Positions 33,828 through 43,812 of a stretch of DNA of 64,000 nt are shown here, in pieces. Origin of the DNA: Hydrangea macrophylla (lineage: Eukaryota; Streptophyta; Magnoliopsida; Cornales; Hydrangeaceae). The stretch's first letter is position 1, and each line of letters starts with the position of its first letter. A program made the translations under genes and the position numbers. The stretch covers positions 28,811,501 through 28,875,500 of the forward strand of contig CM066984.1 of the NCBI GenBank assembly GCA_033977485.1, given 5' to 3'. Below the pieces are notes generated by a model. That model was not told where the DNA came from. It did no database searches and saw only the letters and a program-made list of their open reading frames with translations.

Positions 33828-35273
33828 CTACGCGGCTCCCGACGGATCATCATCAGCCACGTCAGAAGGAATGTCAATGGGTGCAGATGGCGGTGGTGCA
33901 GTAGCAGGTGCAGCAGCAGCAGAAGTGAATGGAAGATCAGCAGTAAGTGGAGCAGAAAGTGATGGACTGGCTGCAGCAGAAGTAATGAATGGACCTGTAG
34001 GAGTAGGAGCAGGAGAAAATGATGGATCGGCAGCAGGCGGTGCAGACGGGGTAGACGTAGGATGGTGAGCAGAGTGAACGGCCTGATCGACCCCAATCTG
34101 AATCAATATAGACTCAAGCAAGGTCTGCAGCTGATCCATCCTGCCCTCAAGTCTGATCCTAGCCTCTCTCTCCTCCAATAGCAGCTCATAAACTGTCGGG
34201 AGAGGCACAAAGGAAGAAGACTCTCCCTGGGCCTGAGTCTGCGACCGCTGTCGCAACTCGAATTGCTGAACAGCAGCAACCGGATCCTCCTCCTCATCGT
34301 CTGTATCAAGCTCCTCGACCTCTGTGGGCGTCCCTGAAGCTCCAGGCTCTGTGTCTGTCCCACCACGCCTCTTCTTCTTCGCCCCCACCTTCACTTTCCC
34401 TTTCCCCTTTCGTTTTCTCTTCTGGGCATCTGAGCGGCGAGCCGCTGCCTCACCGAATCGGCTGGCGGAAGAACGAAGGTCGTCTCCAGCAAGCTCAGGA
34501 AAGCCGGCCTGAGCCATAACTCTGTGAATCGCCCAAGCACCTTTCGGGTGCTTCTTGGAGGCGATGTAGCGGGTGGGATGGACCATGAAGACGATATAAA
34601 GCCGGGGTAAGCAGACCGGCTGTCCTGTCCCTACTGCAAATAAGACTCGCGCATACCAAGCCGCGATCTTCTCTCCATAAGAGGTCACCAAGAGACAATT
34701 GTTGAGGACCAGGTGAAGCATGTGGTAGTCGTCGGTAAGGAAGTGGTCCTCAATCAAAGCCTCGCCATTCCAAGAAGGAACGGCGCCTTCGGTGAGCTCG
34801 CGGATAATGGCAGATGGTGGGGTCTCAAGTGCGTCAGGCTGATGGGGGCAAATATAATCTGGTACCTCGGGTACCCCCAAGGCGACTAAGACTGTAGCGG
34901 GACTGATGACGAACGCCCGACCCTGGAAGAAAGCATGATATGTGAATGGTGCGTCCGGGTCGCGTATCATCGTCGCGCACGCACCTCGTATCCATGACAG
35001 ATTTACTCTCTTGGCAAGCGAGAGTAAATCGAACCAGTGGGGCATGGAGCGAATCCGTGTCAGGAACCACGGGTACTCCGACCAAATAGACTCGACATGA
35101 CGCTCAATCATCACCTTCCGCGCCCGGAAATGACGCTCGTACCATCCCCGATCCTCATCATTCTGGAACCTATGTGCGGGTACCGGATCAGGTATAGTGA
35201 GGCTGAGGGGCTTGGACTTGTGGTAGCCAGTTACTGGATTCATCGTGGCAGCCCTGAAAATAGAACACAACAT
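33828..35273 (-). CDS. 481-codon ORF of element G (plant transposon-type protein)
   Basis: This is the longest open frame in the window. Residues about 1-250 look globular (RGWYERHFRARKVMIERHVE, FTYHAFFQGRAFVISPATVL, CLPRLYIVFMVHPTRYIASK). Then come a basic stretch (AQKRKRKGKGKVKVGAKKKR, NLS-like), an acidic one (EELDTDDEEED), a predicted helix (LLLEEREARIRLEGRMDQLQ) and a Ser/Pro/Ala-rich tail. The globular part reminds me of the 'putative plant transposon protein' found in Athila and LARD-type elements; I could not search. The start may be M11 (35243), because TTCTATTTTCAG just upstream looks like a splice acceptor. No stop interrupts it, so it is younger or better kept than its neighbours. 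Confidence 0.72.
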   Translation of the reverse strand: MLCSIFRAATMNPVTGYHKSKPLSLTIPDPVPAHRFQNDEDRGWYERHFRARKVMIERHVESIWSEYPWFLTRIRSMPHWFDLLSLAKRVNLSWIRGACATMIRDPDAPFTYHAFFQGRAFVISPATVLVALGVPEVPDYICPHQPDALETPPSAIIRELTEGAVPSWNGEALIEDHFLTDDYHMLHLVLNNCLLVTSYGEKIAAWYARVLFAVGTGQPVCLPRLYIVFMVHPTRYIASKKHPKGAWAIHRVMAQAGFPELAGDDLRSSASRFGEAAARRSDAQKRKRKGKGKVKVGAKKKRRGGTDTEPGASGTPTEVEELDTDDEEEDPVAAVQQFELRQRSQTQAQGESSSFVPLPTVYELLLEEREARIRLEGRMDQLQTLLESILIQIGVDQAVHSAHHPTSTPSAPPAADPSFSPAPTPTGPFITSAAASPSLSAPLTADLPFTSAAAAPATAPPPSAPIDIPSDVADDDPSGAA

Positions 35274-35325
35274 GACACAAATTAGAATAGGGAAGAAAAA
35301 GAAAGAAACAGTTACTGCTCTAGTT

Positions 35326-35445
35326 CGATCGATCTAACTTAGTTCGATCGATTGAACTGGAGTAGGCTTCGATCGCTTGAGCATAGTTCGATCGCTCGAA
35401 CATGTTAGCTTCGATCGATCGAAAATAGTTTGATCGATCGAACAC
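35326..35445. repeat. GATC palindrome cluster 3 (element G)
   Basis: About seven variants of GTTCGATCGATCGAAC are spaced 15-25 bp apart (AGTTCGATCGATCTAAC, GTTCGATCGATTGAAC, GTTCGATCGCTCGAAC, TTCGATCGATCGAA, TTTGATCGATCGAAC). Confidence 0.88.
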
Positions 35446-35709
35446 AGCGATGTGCTGTGCTCGCAAAACCGAATGGGAAAACGAAAAGCGAAAGAAAAAA
35501 GTACTACAAAATGGAAATCCTAAGACCAAGGGGACACTCCCTTGGGATTTTTTTAACAAAATGAAAGACAAAGGACTCGTGGAGCCTACCTCGGTGTGGA
35601 AACACGCAGTGGACGTGAGATGATGATGATGGTGATAATCCAAGCCCCCAAAATGAGGTGTGTGGATGCTAGAGATGGAGAAATCGCCGAGTCGCCCTCT
35701 CTCTGTGTG

Positions 35710-35905
35710 CGATCGCTCGAGTGTGTGAGAGTGAGGGAACTGAAGAGGTGTTCTGAAGATGCCTCGTTTAAAACAACGTTCGATTGATCGACTAACGTTC
35801 GATCGATCGAAAGTAAATCGCTCAATCGATTGAATAAAGCGTTCAAGCGCTTGAACACACAGGGTTTTCGATCAATCGAAATAGGTTCGATCGATCGAAC
35901 ACAAA
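35710..35905. repeat. GATC palindrome cluster 4 (element G)
   Basis: Variants include GCGATCGCTCGAG (35710), CGTTCGATTGATCGAC, CGTTCGATCGATCGAAAG, CTCAATCGATTGAA, TTCAAGCGCTTGAA and GGTTCGATCGATCGAAC. The half-sites drift but dyad symmetry is mostly kept. Confidence 0.85.
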
Positions 35906-36244
35906 AATTATAGAATTCTTTGAAAAAGTGAACCAAAACACCGCCAACTATTAGAAACAAATCTGGACATGCAGAGATACTTAAAAATAGTTTAATTACA
36001 GACATGTAGGCCAGAATGGACATCGATCACCAAAAGATAAAATTGCAAAGATTTAGTAATAAAAGATTTAAAATGCAGTCAATTTGCAAAATTATAACTT
36101 CCCACGTGATCCGTAGACCTTATTACATAGAGAAATTAAAATAAAAACCAAACTAAAAATCATTTACCCAGAATTACACTTCAATTGAGAAAAATGACAA
36201 TGACAGAACAAAACTGAAGTGGAACACTAAACTTCCAACATGAA

Positions 36245-36944
36245 AACTTCTTCTTCTTCCATTGCTTCGAACACCACCAGATCTTCGAGATTGGACTCCA
36301 AACTTGACAATTCCCGTTCCTAAAATAATATGAAAGCAGCAAGAGTGTCATTCAGCATGTCTGGAGTCGCTAGGGAATGAGGTGTGCACATGAGAGGAGA
36401 CTGCGGTGGAGACATAGATAATGGTGTGAAAATCCACAATTGTTCTTCCTCTTGCGGTGGAGTGCCAGGAGACTGCGTGCGAGCCCCATGGAACAGCTGA
36501 TGTGGAAGGAACACCGGAATACCATTGAGAAACATAGTGGCAATCCTGGACAAGAAAACGACAAAAGACAAACAAACCGAGATTTCGATAACAGAACACA
36601 AGAAACAAGGATTAAACATGAAAAGAAAACAAAGAACAGGACAAAATAAAAAGAAAAGTGACTAAGTTCCAACCTCACTATTGGCATAGATTCCCAAAAT
36701 GCACTAGCTGGTAAGGGGCATTGGAGCCTGAATAGCAGAAAGCTCAGGTACACATAGCGGTATGGGGCCAACTCGGGAACAAGGAAGTCGTCAACAAAAA
36801 CAAAAACTGCATAGTGACGTTCCGGGACGACATCCTGGAGGTTATGATCTTCCCATGGCTCCCACATATCATCATTTTCCCATTGTGCCATGAGTGCATC
36901 ATCCACCATTCTTCCCATGTACAGGTCTTCTTCCTCATCCACAT
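36245..36944 (-). pseudogene. Interrupted ORF with a plausible intron (element G), unknown function
   Basis: From 36944 the frame reads DVDEEEDLYMGRMVDDALMA, ERHYAVFVFVDDFLVPELAP and CPLPASAFWESMPI. Near 36676 a donor-like ATAGTGAGG occurs, followed by about 128 bp of T-rich minus-strand sequence and a strong acceptor (TTTTCTTGTCCAG near 36550). After it an open stretch reads MFLNGIPVFLPHQLFHGART and SPPQSPLMCTPHSLATPDML, then a TAG near 36320 in a CAG-like context, then ERELSSLESNLEDLVVFEAM. The N-terminus is lost to the junction at about 36945; a longer open frame there is fused to antisense LTR sequence. I do not recognise the product. It could be a captured host exon pair or an element gene. 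Confidence 0.45.
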
Positions 36945-37187
36945 CATCGTCGAGAGATGGGCGAGTTGAGGGTATTTTAGTCGTGGCAAAGGCTCCTTCT
37001 TCTCTTGTACCAAAACCCCGAGCCAAGTTCTTTGGTTATGAAAGGTCAGTGCCATTTATCCTTTTAGGTGAGTCAAATTAGGTTTCTTGGTTCCTTAAAG
37101 ACCAAGTAGCGACTCTGTATCTGTTTTCAATACACCTTTTCTTTTCCTTCTCAAAACAAACGAGAGGTGGAATTTCGCGTGTCCACA
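36945..37187 (+). mobile_element. 5' LTR of element C, second piece
   Basis: It resumes at CGTCGAGAGATGGG, equivalent to about 47355 in the 3' LTR, and ends CGTGTCCACA at 37187, directly before the PBS. About 480 bp of LTR between the two pieces is missing. Confidence 0.85.
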
Positions 37188-37190
37188 ATC

Positions 37191-37208
37191 TAGTGACTCT
37201 ACTGGGGA
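37191..37208 (+). other. Primer binding site, tRNA-Arg type (element C)
   Basis: TAGTGACTCTACTGGGGA, three bases after the LTR end. It differs from TGGCGACTCTGCTGGGGA only by C/T and G/A transitions. Confidence 0.8.
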
Positions 37209-39087
37209 TATTTATTTTCAAAACAAAATAATACAGAGGTTTGACTCATAAGAAGCATCCTTAAAATCATCTTTTTACTGGGTCTGGTTCACCGCATTGC
37301 ACTTCTGCATTTCCCCCTTCGACTGTGTATGAAACGCGGCGCTGACATTGCTCAGTTCTTGCTGTGCTAGGGCACAAGTCACCGTTGATACTGTACCTTT
37401 CAAGGTATATCAAAAAGAATAACTTCCATACTGTCTCTCTGACGGTATATTGGAACTCTCGTCAACGGACCCTCTTTGACTAAACCCAAGCCTTTGCATA
37501 TAGATTTCTGTAGAACCTTTCATAGGACTGTTGATTTATCTTTTCATATAGAACAATGTGATATAACTTGTGGGATTACCTGCGCGGTGTAGACGCTTAT
37601 GTGGCATAAGGCAGAACCTCTTTATTATGATTCCCAAGGCAATCACTTACATGTGGTTACATTGAGTTGACCTGCCTAGGCACCATGATAAGGATGTCTG
37701 CTCCGTGTTCACAAAGATATACACTGCAAACCTTGTTTGTTGGTCCAAAGACATAGGAGTATGAAAACCTACTAGAGAGTATGATCACCATCATCACCTG
37801 CTCCTGTCATATATCCCAATTTCCCTCTGAAACTTCGTCCAATTTACCCAGATCTCCCAGAAATTCTAGTTTCTCCCAGAAGTCCCTGTTTCTCCCCAGA
37901 TTACCCAGAAATCTTAGTTTCTCCTAGGAACTCCGATATACCTATTTTTCCTGAAAACTCTGTCTAACTCACCCATATATGCCAGTTTCGCTCGTAAACT
38001 CTGTCCGATTTAACCAGATATTCCTATTTCCCAGAAACTCTACCAAAATCCATCTAAACTTCCTAGAAATTCCCGTTTCCCAAAAACTCTACTAAAAAGC
38101 TCTGCTCTCCGAAAACTCTAACAAAATCCACCAGATTTCCCAGAAATCCCTTTTTTCCTAGAAACCCAACCAAGATCTCCCAGATTTCCCCGAAATACTT
38201 GTCCGAATCACCTAGATATTCCCGCTTCTCCCAGAAGTCCTATTCGGACTCCCTAGGTATCTTTGTTTCACCTAAAATTCCAGAAAATACATATTTCTTC
38301 GGAACCTCTACCCAAGCTTCCAGAAATTCCAATTTCTCATAAACTCACCCAAATATACCTGTTTGCACAAAAGCTCTGTCTAATCAGCCTAAATTTTCCA
38401 GAAATCCATGTTTCTTCTAGAAACCTTAAAATCCCTGTTTTTCCCATAAACTTCTCCTATAAACTCTAATTTTCCAGTCTTTCCCCAAAAACTCTATCCA
38501 ACTCGCCCGAATATATTTGTTTCTTCCAGAAACTCTGAATTCCCAGAAATCCTTGTTTCTCCCATCTCCCGAGTATCCCAGAAAATCTATATTTCTTCCA
38601 GAAAATTTTAATTCTCTCTTGTTGGTGATCATACTAGAAAGAAAGGTTAGCACACTCTGTATGACTAGGACCTTACTTGTTTACCTACTGTATGTTAGAA
38701 GTAGGGGGGGTCATATTGATTAGGGCTTGCATCCGCATGCTTGTCTCATATGCACACACAATTCGTGTCAGTATACATGCACGCACATCTTGTCTGTCTC
38801 ACATGTGTCAGTCTCTACACATCAAATGCATACAGGTCATCATCTTCACTCATGTCAATCTTTATATAGAGGTCACATATATACCACGACCGTCATCGGT
38901 TCACATCGATGAATTCTTCAAAATCTTGATCATCTCTCCCCTAGGAGTTCATAAGAAGTATTTTGCACCTCTACTAATTTGGGCTTTTACTTCTATTTGT
39001 AGAAAAACGTAGCCCCGGGTAAGCGCACGTCTATACCTCCCAGAATTCACTATCTTAATCGAGGGCTAGAGCATCATCGATCCACCA
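37209..39087 (+). other. 5' leader of element C
   Basis: The reverse-complement counterpart of the B leader: conserved segment (37209-37800), leader repeats (37800-38632), then the block with GCATGC/CATGTG-rich sequence (38640-39060) up to the gag ATG. Short frames here are repeat translations. Confidence 0.72.
37800..38632. repeat. Leader tandem repeats, reversed type (element C)
   Basis: Long array of degenerate TTTCTCCCAGAAATC / CCAGAAACTCTG units, the complement of the B and D leader repeats. Confidence 0.72.
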
Positions 39088-39735
39088 ATGGTCCACAAAG
39101 CTCTAGAAGAGAAAGTGAACAAGCTACAAACCACTATTGAGTAGCTGAATTTAAGGGTGAGTCGATTTGAGAAGATGGCGCAAAGCATTGGTAAAGAGCT
39201 ATCTGAAATAGGAACCAGAATAGAGGATGCCATTAGAGAAGAAAAGTTCAAGAAGGATGAGCCCCAACACCAGTCCAAGAGGCCTAAATACTCCCGAAAC
39301 TCCCCGGATGTCAATACCCTGTGCAGCCAACCCATGGCATACCCTCATCGGCCATACCAGTCCTCTAACCAAACCACTAGTCGCCCTTACCAGAAAAAGC
39401 AACCACGTACCTTTGCCAAGCTAGAAATCTCCCTCTCCTCAGCCCTGGAGTGCCTGCTAAAAAAGGGGCACCTCCAACTCCTTCAGCCTCGAACCGATTC
39501 CCCACTACCTAACTGTAACCTGTCTAAGCGATGTGCCTACCACCAAGGCCCAGGCCACGACACCGACCGTTGCATGCACCTCCGTCATGATATCCAGGAC
39601 CTCATCAACTGAAACATCATTGAGCCACCACCCATCCAATCCCATGTTACCCAAAACGTCAGCTTCGTCAAAAGTAAAGCTCCTGGCTTATCTGTTCAAG
39701 CGATCCCTTTTGCTAAGGACCATAAATGTTAAACC
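39088..39735 (+). pseudogene. Shortened Gag of element C
   Basis: ATG at 39088-39090 (MVHKALEEKVNKLQTTIE), then a TAG at the position of the B Gln codon near 39142. The rest is open: FEKMAQSIGKELSEIGTRIE, KRPKYSRNSPDVNTLCSQPM, YQKKQPRTFAKLEISLSSAL and the zinc box KRCAYHQGPGHDTDRC. A TGA near 39609 replaces the Arg codon of B (CGA to TGA), after which SHVTQNVSFVKSKAPGLSVQ is still readable. As in B, the capsid domain is missing. C shows the original frame through the region that B reads shifted. Confidence 0.83.
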
Positions 39736-40762
39736 TGTGCAAGTGAAGTGGTGGTGTTTGGGACTTTTGCTGGAAAAGCAAATGAGGATGATCTTTCGAA
39801 AAAGAAAAAAAAATAATAAGCGAGTCACCGTGACACTCCATTTGAGACCAGGTCAAGTCTATTCTATGTTCTGAGTCTATTTCAAGTTTAGTCTTGTTGT
39901 CAATGTCATCGTGTTGTTGTGAGTCTATACCAAGAAATGTAATCCCTCTCTTGCTAATGGAATGAAGTTTTATTTTGCCTAATCTGATGTGTATAGTCAT
40001 AAGTGCATGAATCGCTGAACTGAAAATGTCACTTTTCAAATTACCATGGATATTAACCTGCTAAATTTTTTTATTTTTTTTTTGCATCAAACAAAAAAAA
40101 AGAATCCTGAAAAGGCCAAAGTCGATTTTGCGCAAACAACGAAGAAGAGCCGAGAATTGTATAGTCTTGCTTTAAGAATTTAAGAGATGCTCGTGCCTTA
40201 ATCTTCAAAAGACATACTGGGAACTGACTTGGGGCTTGCCCAACACCTTTTTTCACCATTTCAAAGCCTTGGGCCCAACCCAATTGATAGCTGTGCAAAT
40301 CTGTGCAGGTTTAGTCCTTGTCGGTAGTCAAACATTTCAGTGAGTTTCATCTCCACTTTCAAAAAAAAAAAAAGAAAATAAAAGAAGAAGAAAAGAAAAA
40401 GAAAAAGAAAAAGAAAAGCTCGCTAGGTTGAAAACCCAAAAGGGCACCTAGGCAAAAGTTAGAGCTAAAAAGGTATTGATTTCCAAAATCTGACCCTAGC
40501 TAGTCAAAATGATGGAGAAAATGAAAGATAGAAAATTTTGGTGATACATAGAATTGTACACTTCAAGGTACATCATGAGAATGTATCTAGATCATGTTTT
40601 GAAAGGCTCAGAAAGGCCACAAACAAATTTTGAGAGCTGATATACACGTTGTGAAATTATGATCAAAAGATCTCGCACCAATCAACTACATGAAAAAAAA
40701 ATTGGCTAGCTAGGTGAAAGTGAAAAGGATCAATCCTCAAAACAAAACAAAAACATAAAGAG

Positions 40763-40767
<5 letters not shown>

Positions 40768-40807
<40 letters not shown>
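40768..40807. repeat. (GA)n microsatellite
   Basis: Uninterrupted GA dinucleotides for about 40 bp. The equivalent place in B (about 15990) is a T/CT-rich run instead. Confidence 0.95.
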
Positions 40808-40811
<4 letters not shown>

Positions 40812-40864
40812 AGAAAGGGAGACTGAAACTGAATCCTTTTATTCAAGGCTACCACAAGTGACCT

Positions 40865-41180
40865 AAGTTTGAACGTTTTTTTAACGATTGGTTCGAAAAA
40901 TCCTCAGACCTCCATGTCTTTCAAAACCCTTGCCTTGAACTACGCTTGACCTAATTCCTACTTAGGGATATGTAGGCAACGGCATCAATTCGGTCGACAC
41001 CATCATAATCAAACCAATTTATTTCAAGACCTTGCTCTGAAATACGCTCGACCTGATTCCCGCTCGGGGATACGTAGGCAACCGCATCGGTTTGGTCATC
41101 CCACCTACCTAAAAATCAACCCCCCTTCTTTTCAAGGTCCTGGCCCGAACTACATTGGACCTGATCCCGTGCAGATTAAA
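40865..41180. repeat. ~95-bp repeat with GGGATACGTAGGCAACCGCATC
   Basis: Three diverged copies contain a CCTTG-C-GAACTACG-T-GACCTGATTCC-type block followed by GGGATACGTAGGCAACCG (near 40965 and 41068; the third is truncated). A fourth copy lies near 44160-44215. Element B has one near 15820-15860 in reverse. Confidence 0.65.
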
Positions 41181-41395
41181 TAGGCAGATTTTCAAAAAGA
41201 AAAGAAGGATGGCTCGCTAGGTCGAAAATCCGAAAGGACGTCCAGGAAAAAATTAGAGCTAAATCCAAGGTGAGCAATAACAAAAGAGAGAAAAGAGCTC
41301 GCTAGGTCACCTCACTGGTGCCTGGGTAAAAGTTATGAGCATTTGAAAGATTAAAGTCACGGTCCTTGCCTCAAGCCAGAAAATCACCTTCCACA

Positions 41396-41582
41396 CTAGG
41401 GGCAAACTTCAGCCACCCGCCTCATTTGCTTGAATTTTACTATATACCCTTCATACAAGGGGCAAACTTTGTTCACCTACCTCGTTTGCCCAAAACCTTC
41501 GAACAACCATCTTCCAAACTAGGGGCAAACTTCGGTCACCTACCTCGTTTACCTATGAACTAGGGGCAAACTCCGTTTGCCT
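41396..41582. repeat. ~60-bp repeat with AGGGGCAAACTTCGGTCACC
   Basis: Copies start near 41398, 41458, 41522 and 41563. The core GGGGCAAAC is the same as in the polypurine tract of this family (44367-44376), so it may be a duplicated PPT region. Confidence 0.75.
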
Positions 41583-42354
41583 AACACGATCCCTTCACAC
41601 CAAAGGGTGAGTTTTCAAGTCACCAAGCTGTTTTGAAATTTTTGAAACAGAGCATCTTTTATTTTAAAAGCTAAGGCACTAATCCAAAGCACATCTTGGG
41701 AGAAGCAAAGAATTGATTAGATCAATAGGGAAGAACTTTAAAAATAAGATTTATCATCAAAGTTATGAGAAGTGAACGCAGAAGAGAAATGGTACATCAT
41801 TTAAGATGAAAGCACATCAAGTTTTGGCAAGTCGAGCTTGTTTGATTTTGGTGTCAAATGTGTCACCCTCGCGCGTCGGTGTCTGTCAGTTTTTGAGTCT
41901 GTCATAGTCTTTTTCAGAAAAGAGTCTGTCGTAGTCTCAAATGTGTAAGTCAATAGTGACGAATAATGACCTTTTCAATTCAAGTTATAAAAAGCATTCC
42001 AATGACAATACAAGCAGGAATACCAAACATCATTACTGCACCGGTCAAGGCGTCAGCATAAGAAGTGTCCAAGCTTGGGGCAAAATGTGAATTTCATCCC
42101 TTTCCAAACCTCTGAAAGCTAACCATCATCTCCGTGCAACATAAGTCCATGAGTGAGTGTTGATCACCCTCCTCCTTCAATATCAAAACCTTAACCGTCG
42201 CAGAACATCTCCGTATCCCTCATCACAAATAGAATCATACTTTTACTCCCATTTAATAGGCGTATTTCCTTCTTCCTAGAAGAATGCATTATCCATTCCC
42301 CCATAGTTACCCATTTCAGTCAAGATTGACAAGGTTTTATCCCCAGTAGGAAAA

Positions 42355-43400
42355 TCAGCTCCCGAAGTCCCTAAGTGGCTCTTTTGGATTAAGCATTACA
42401 AGATTTGATCAACCACGAGAGATTCAGAGATGGATCCTGGTTCTAGGTCAAGAATTGAAGAGAGATTCTAAGAGAGTCCATCAGCTCCCGAAGGCCCTAA
42501 CCGGTTCTTTTGGATTGAGCATTACAAGATTTGATCAACCATGAGAGATTTAGAGATGGATCCTGATTCTAAGTCAAGAATTGAAGAGAAATTCTCAAAG
42601 AGTCCATCAGCTCCCGAAGGCCCTAACCGGTACTTTTGGATTAAGCATTACAAGATTTGATCAATCACAAGAGATTCAGAGATAGATCCTAGTTCTAGGT
42701 TAAGAATTAAAGAGATATTCTTAGAGAGTCCATCGGCTCCCGAAAGCCTTAGTCGGCTCTTTTGGATTAAGCGTTACAAATTTTGATCAACCGCGAGAGA
42801 TTCAGAGATGGATCCCGGTTCTGGGTCAGCAAGATTTGATCAACTATGAGAGATTCAGAGACGAAATCATGGTTCTAGGTCAAGAATTGAAAGAGAGATT
42901 CTCAGAGAGTCCAAAAAAGAATCAGCTCTCGAAGGCCCCAACCGGCTCTTTTGGATTGGGCGTTGCAAAATTTGATCAACCGTGAGAGATTTAGAGAAGG
43001 GTCCTGGTTCTGGGTCAGCAAGATTTGATCAACCATGAGAGATTCAAAGATGGAATCATGATTCTAGGTCAAGAAAAAGAGAGATTCTCAGAGAGTCCAA
43101 AAAAGAATCAGCTCTCGAAGGCCCCAATCGGCTCTTTTGGATTGGGCGTTGCAAAATTTGATCAACCGCGAGAGATTTAGAGATAGATCCTGGTTCTCGG
43201 TCAGAAGATTTGATCAACTGCAAGAGATTCAGAAATGGATCCCGGTTCTGGTTCAGAAGATTTGATCAACCGCGAGAGATTCAGAGATGGATTCTGGTTC
43301 TGGGTCAGAAGATTTGATCAACTATGAGAGATTCGAATTTGAATCCTGGTTCCCGGTCAAGAGAAGTAGTTGAAGAGAGATCCCAGAAAGAGTCGCTTCA
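42355..43400. repeat. 126-bp tandem repeat with 52-bp subunits
   Basis: TCAGCTCCCGAAG-type starts at 42355, 42481, 42607 and 42733 (126 bp apart), then longer steps to 42922 and 43108. The right part consists of 52-bp units starting TCAGAAGATTTG at 43201, 43253 and 43305. The shared core is GATTTGATCAACC followed by GAGAGATTCAGAGATGGATC. Confidence 0.9.
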
Positions 43401-43439
43401 TCCCCAGCAGATTCAGTTTAATCCCCAGCAGGCATATTG

Positions 43440-43620
43440 ATTCGTACATTGTTGGTTCAATCCATGACAGTCACAGTAGTTCACTATCGACTTGTCACCT
43501 CAATTAGTACGCCGCCAGTTCTTCTGATCATGGTTAGTCCAACCATTGGTCCAATCCATGAAAGTCACAGTAGTTCACTATCTACTAGTCATCTCGATTC
43601 GTGCATCGTCAATTCATTAA
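43440..43620. repeat. ~94-bp direct repeat (two copies)
   Basis: Two copies of TCCATGACAGTCACAGTAGT/TTCACTATC begin at about 43461 and 43555. Confidence 0.7.
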
Positions 43621-43680
43621 TCATCTTTAGTTTACCATCATTCGAAATAAGTCATGATCATCATTCTCATTCTAAATCTT

Positions 43681-43812
43681 GGGCTTCCATGTCCATTAAT
43701 GGGGCTTCCGTGTCCATCGCTTGACATCTCAGGCTTTCATATCCATCACTTAACGACTTAGGGCTTCTGTGTCCGTCTACTAATTTTCAGGGCTTCCAGG
43801 TGCGTCGATTAT
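43681..43812. repeat. ~29-bp repeat with GGGCTTCCGTGTCCATC
   Basis: Five copies start near 43681, 43702, 43732, 43761 and 43790; the last three are spaced 29 bp apart. Confidence 0.75.

Larger units (their letters stand above)
35274..36244 (-). other. Upstream region of the 481-codon ORF
   Basis: A presumed leader or intron between the two G ORFs. It contains GATC palindrome clusters 3 and 4 and an unremarkable AT-rich stretch (35910-36240). No domain seen. Confidence 0.5.
30098..36944 (-). mobile_element. Element G: large non-autonomous (LARD-like) element
   Basis: It has a single LTR (30098-31674) and a PPT-like tract (31675-31702), then about 2.1 kb of noncoding DNA, a 481-codon ORF and a second interrupted ORF, all minus strand. 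No gag, protease, RT or integrase is visible, and no PBS or 5' LTR. It interrupts the 5' LTR of element C. The right end is not the original border, because the LTR sequence of C resumes about 480 bp further along than where it broke off. Confidence 0.7.

Noticed and set aside
33871..34096. Ala/Gly-rich plus-strand and Leu-rich minus-strand ORFs
   Set aside because: Shadows of the low-complexity Ser/Pro/Ala tail of the 481-codon ORF.
30746..35905. GATC palindromes as bacterial methylation or uptake sequences
   Set aside because: All surrounding features are plant retroelements; the sites cluster only within element G.
36370..37026. 218-codon ORF as one protein
   Set aside because: Its first ~27 codons are antisense LTR sequence of element C joined to element G sequence at about 36945, and its end runs into a probable intron.
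40768..40807. GA run as a regulatory element
   Set aside because: A simple microsatellite is enough to explain it; the equivalent site in element B differs.
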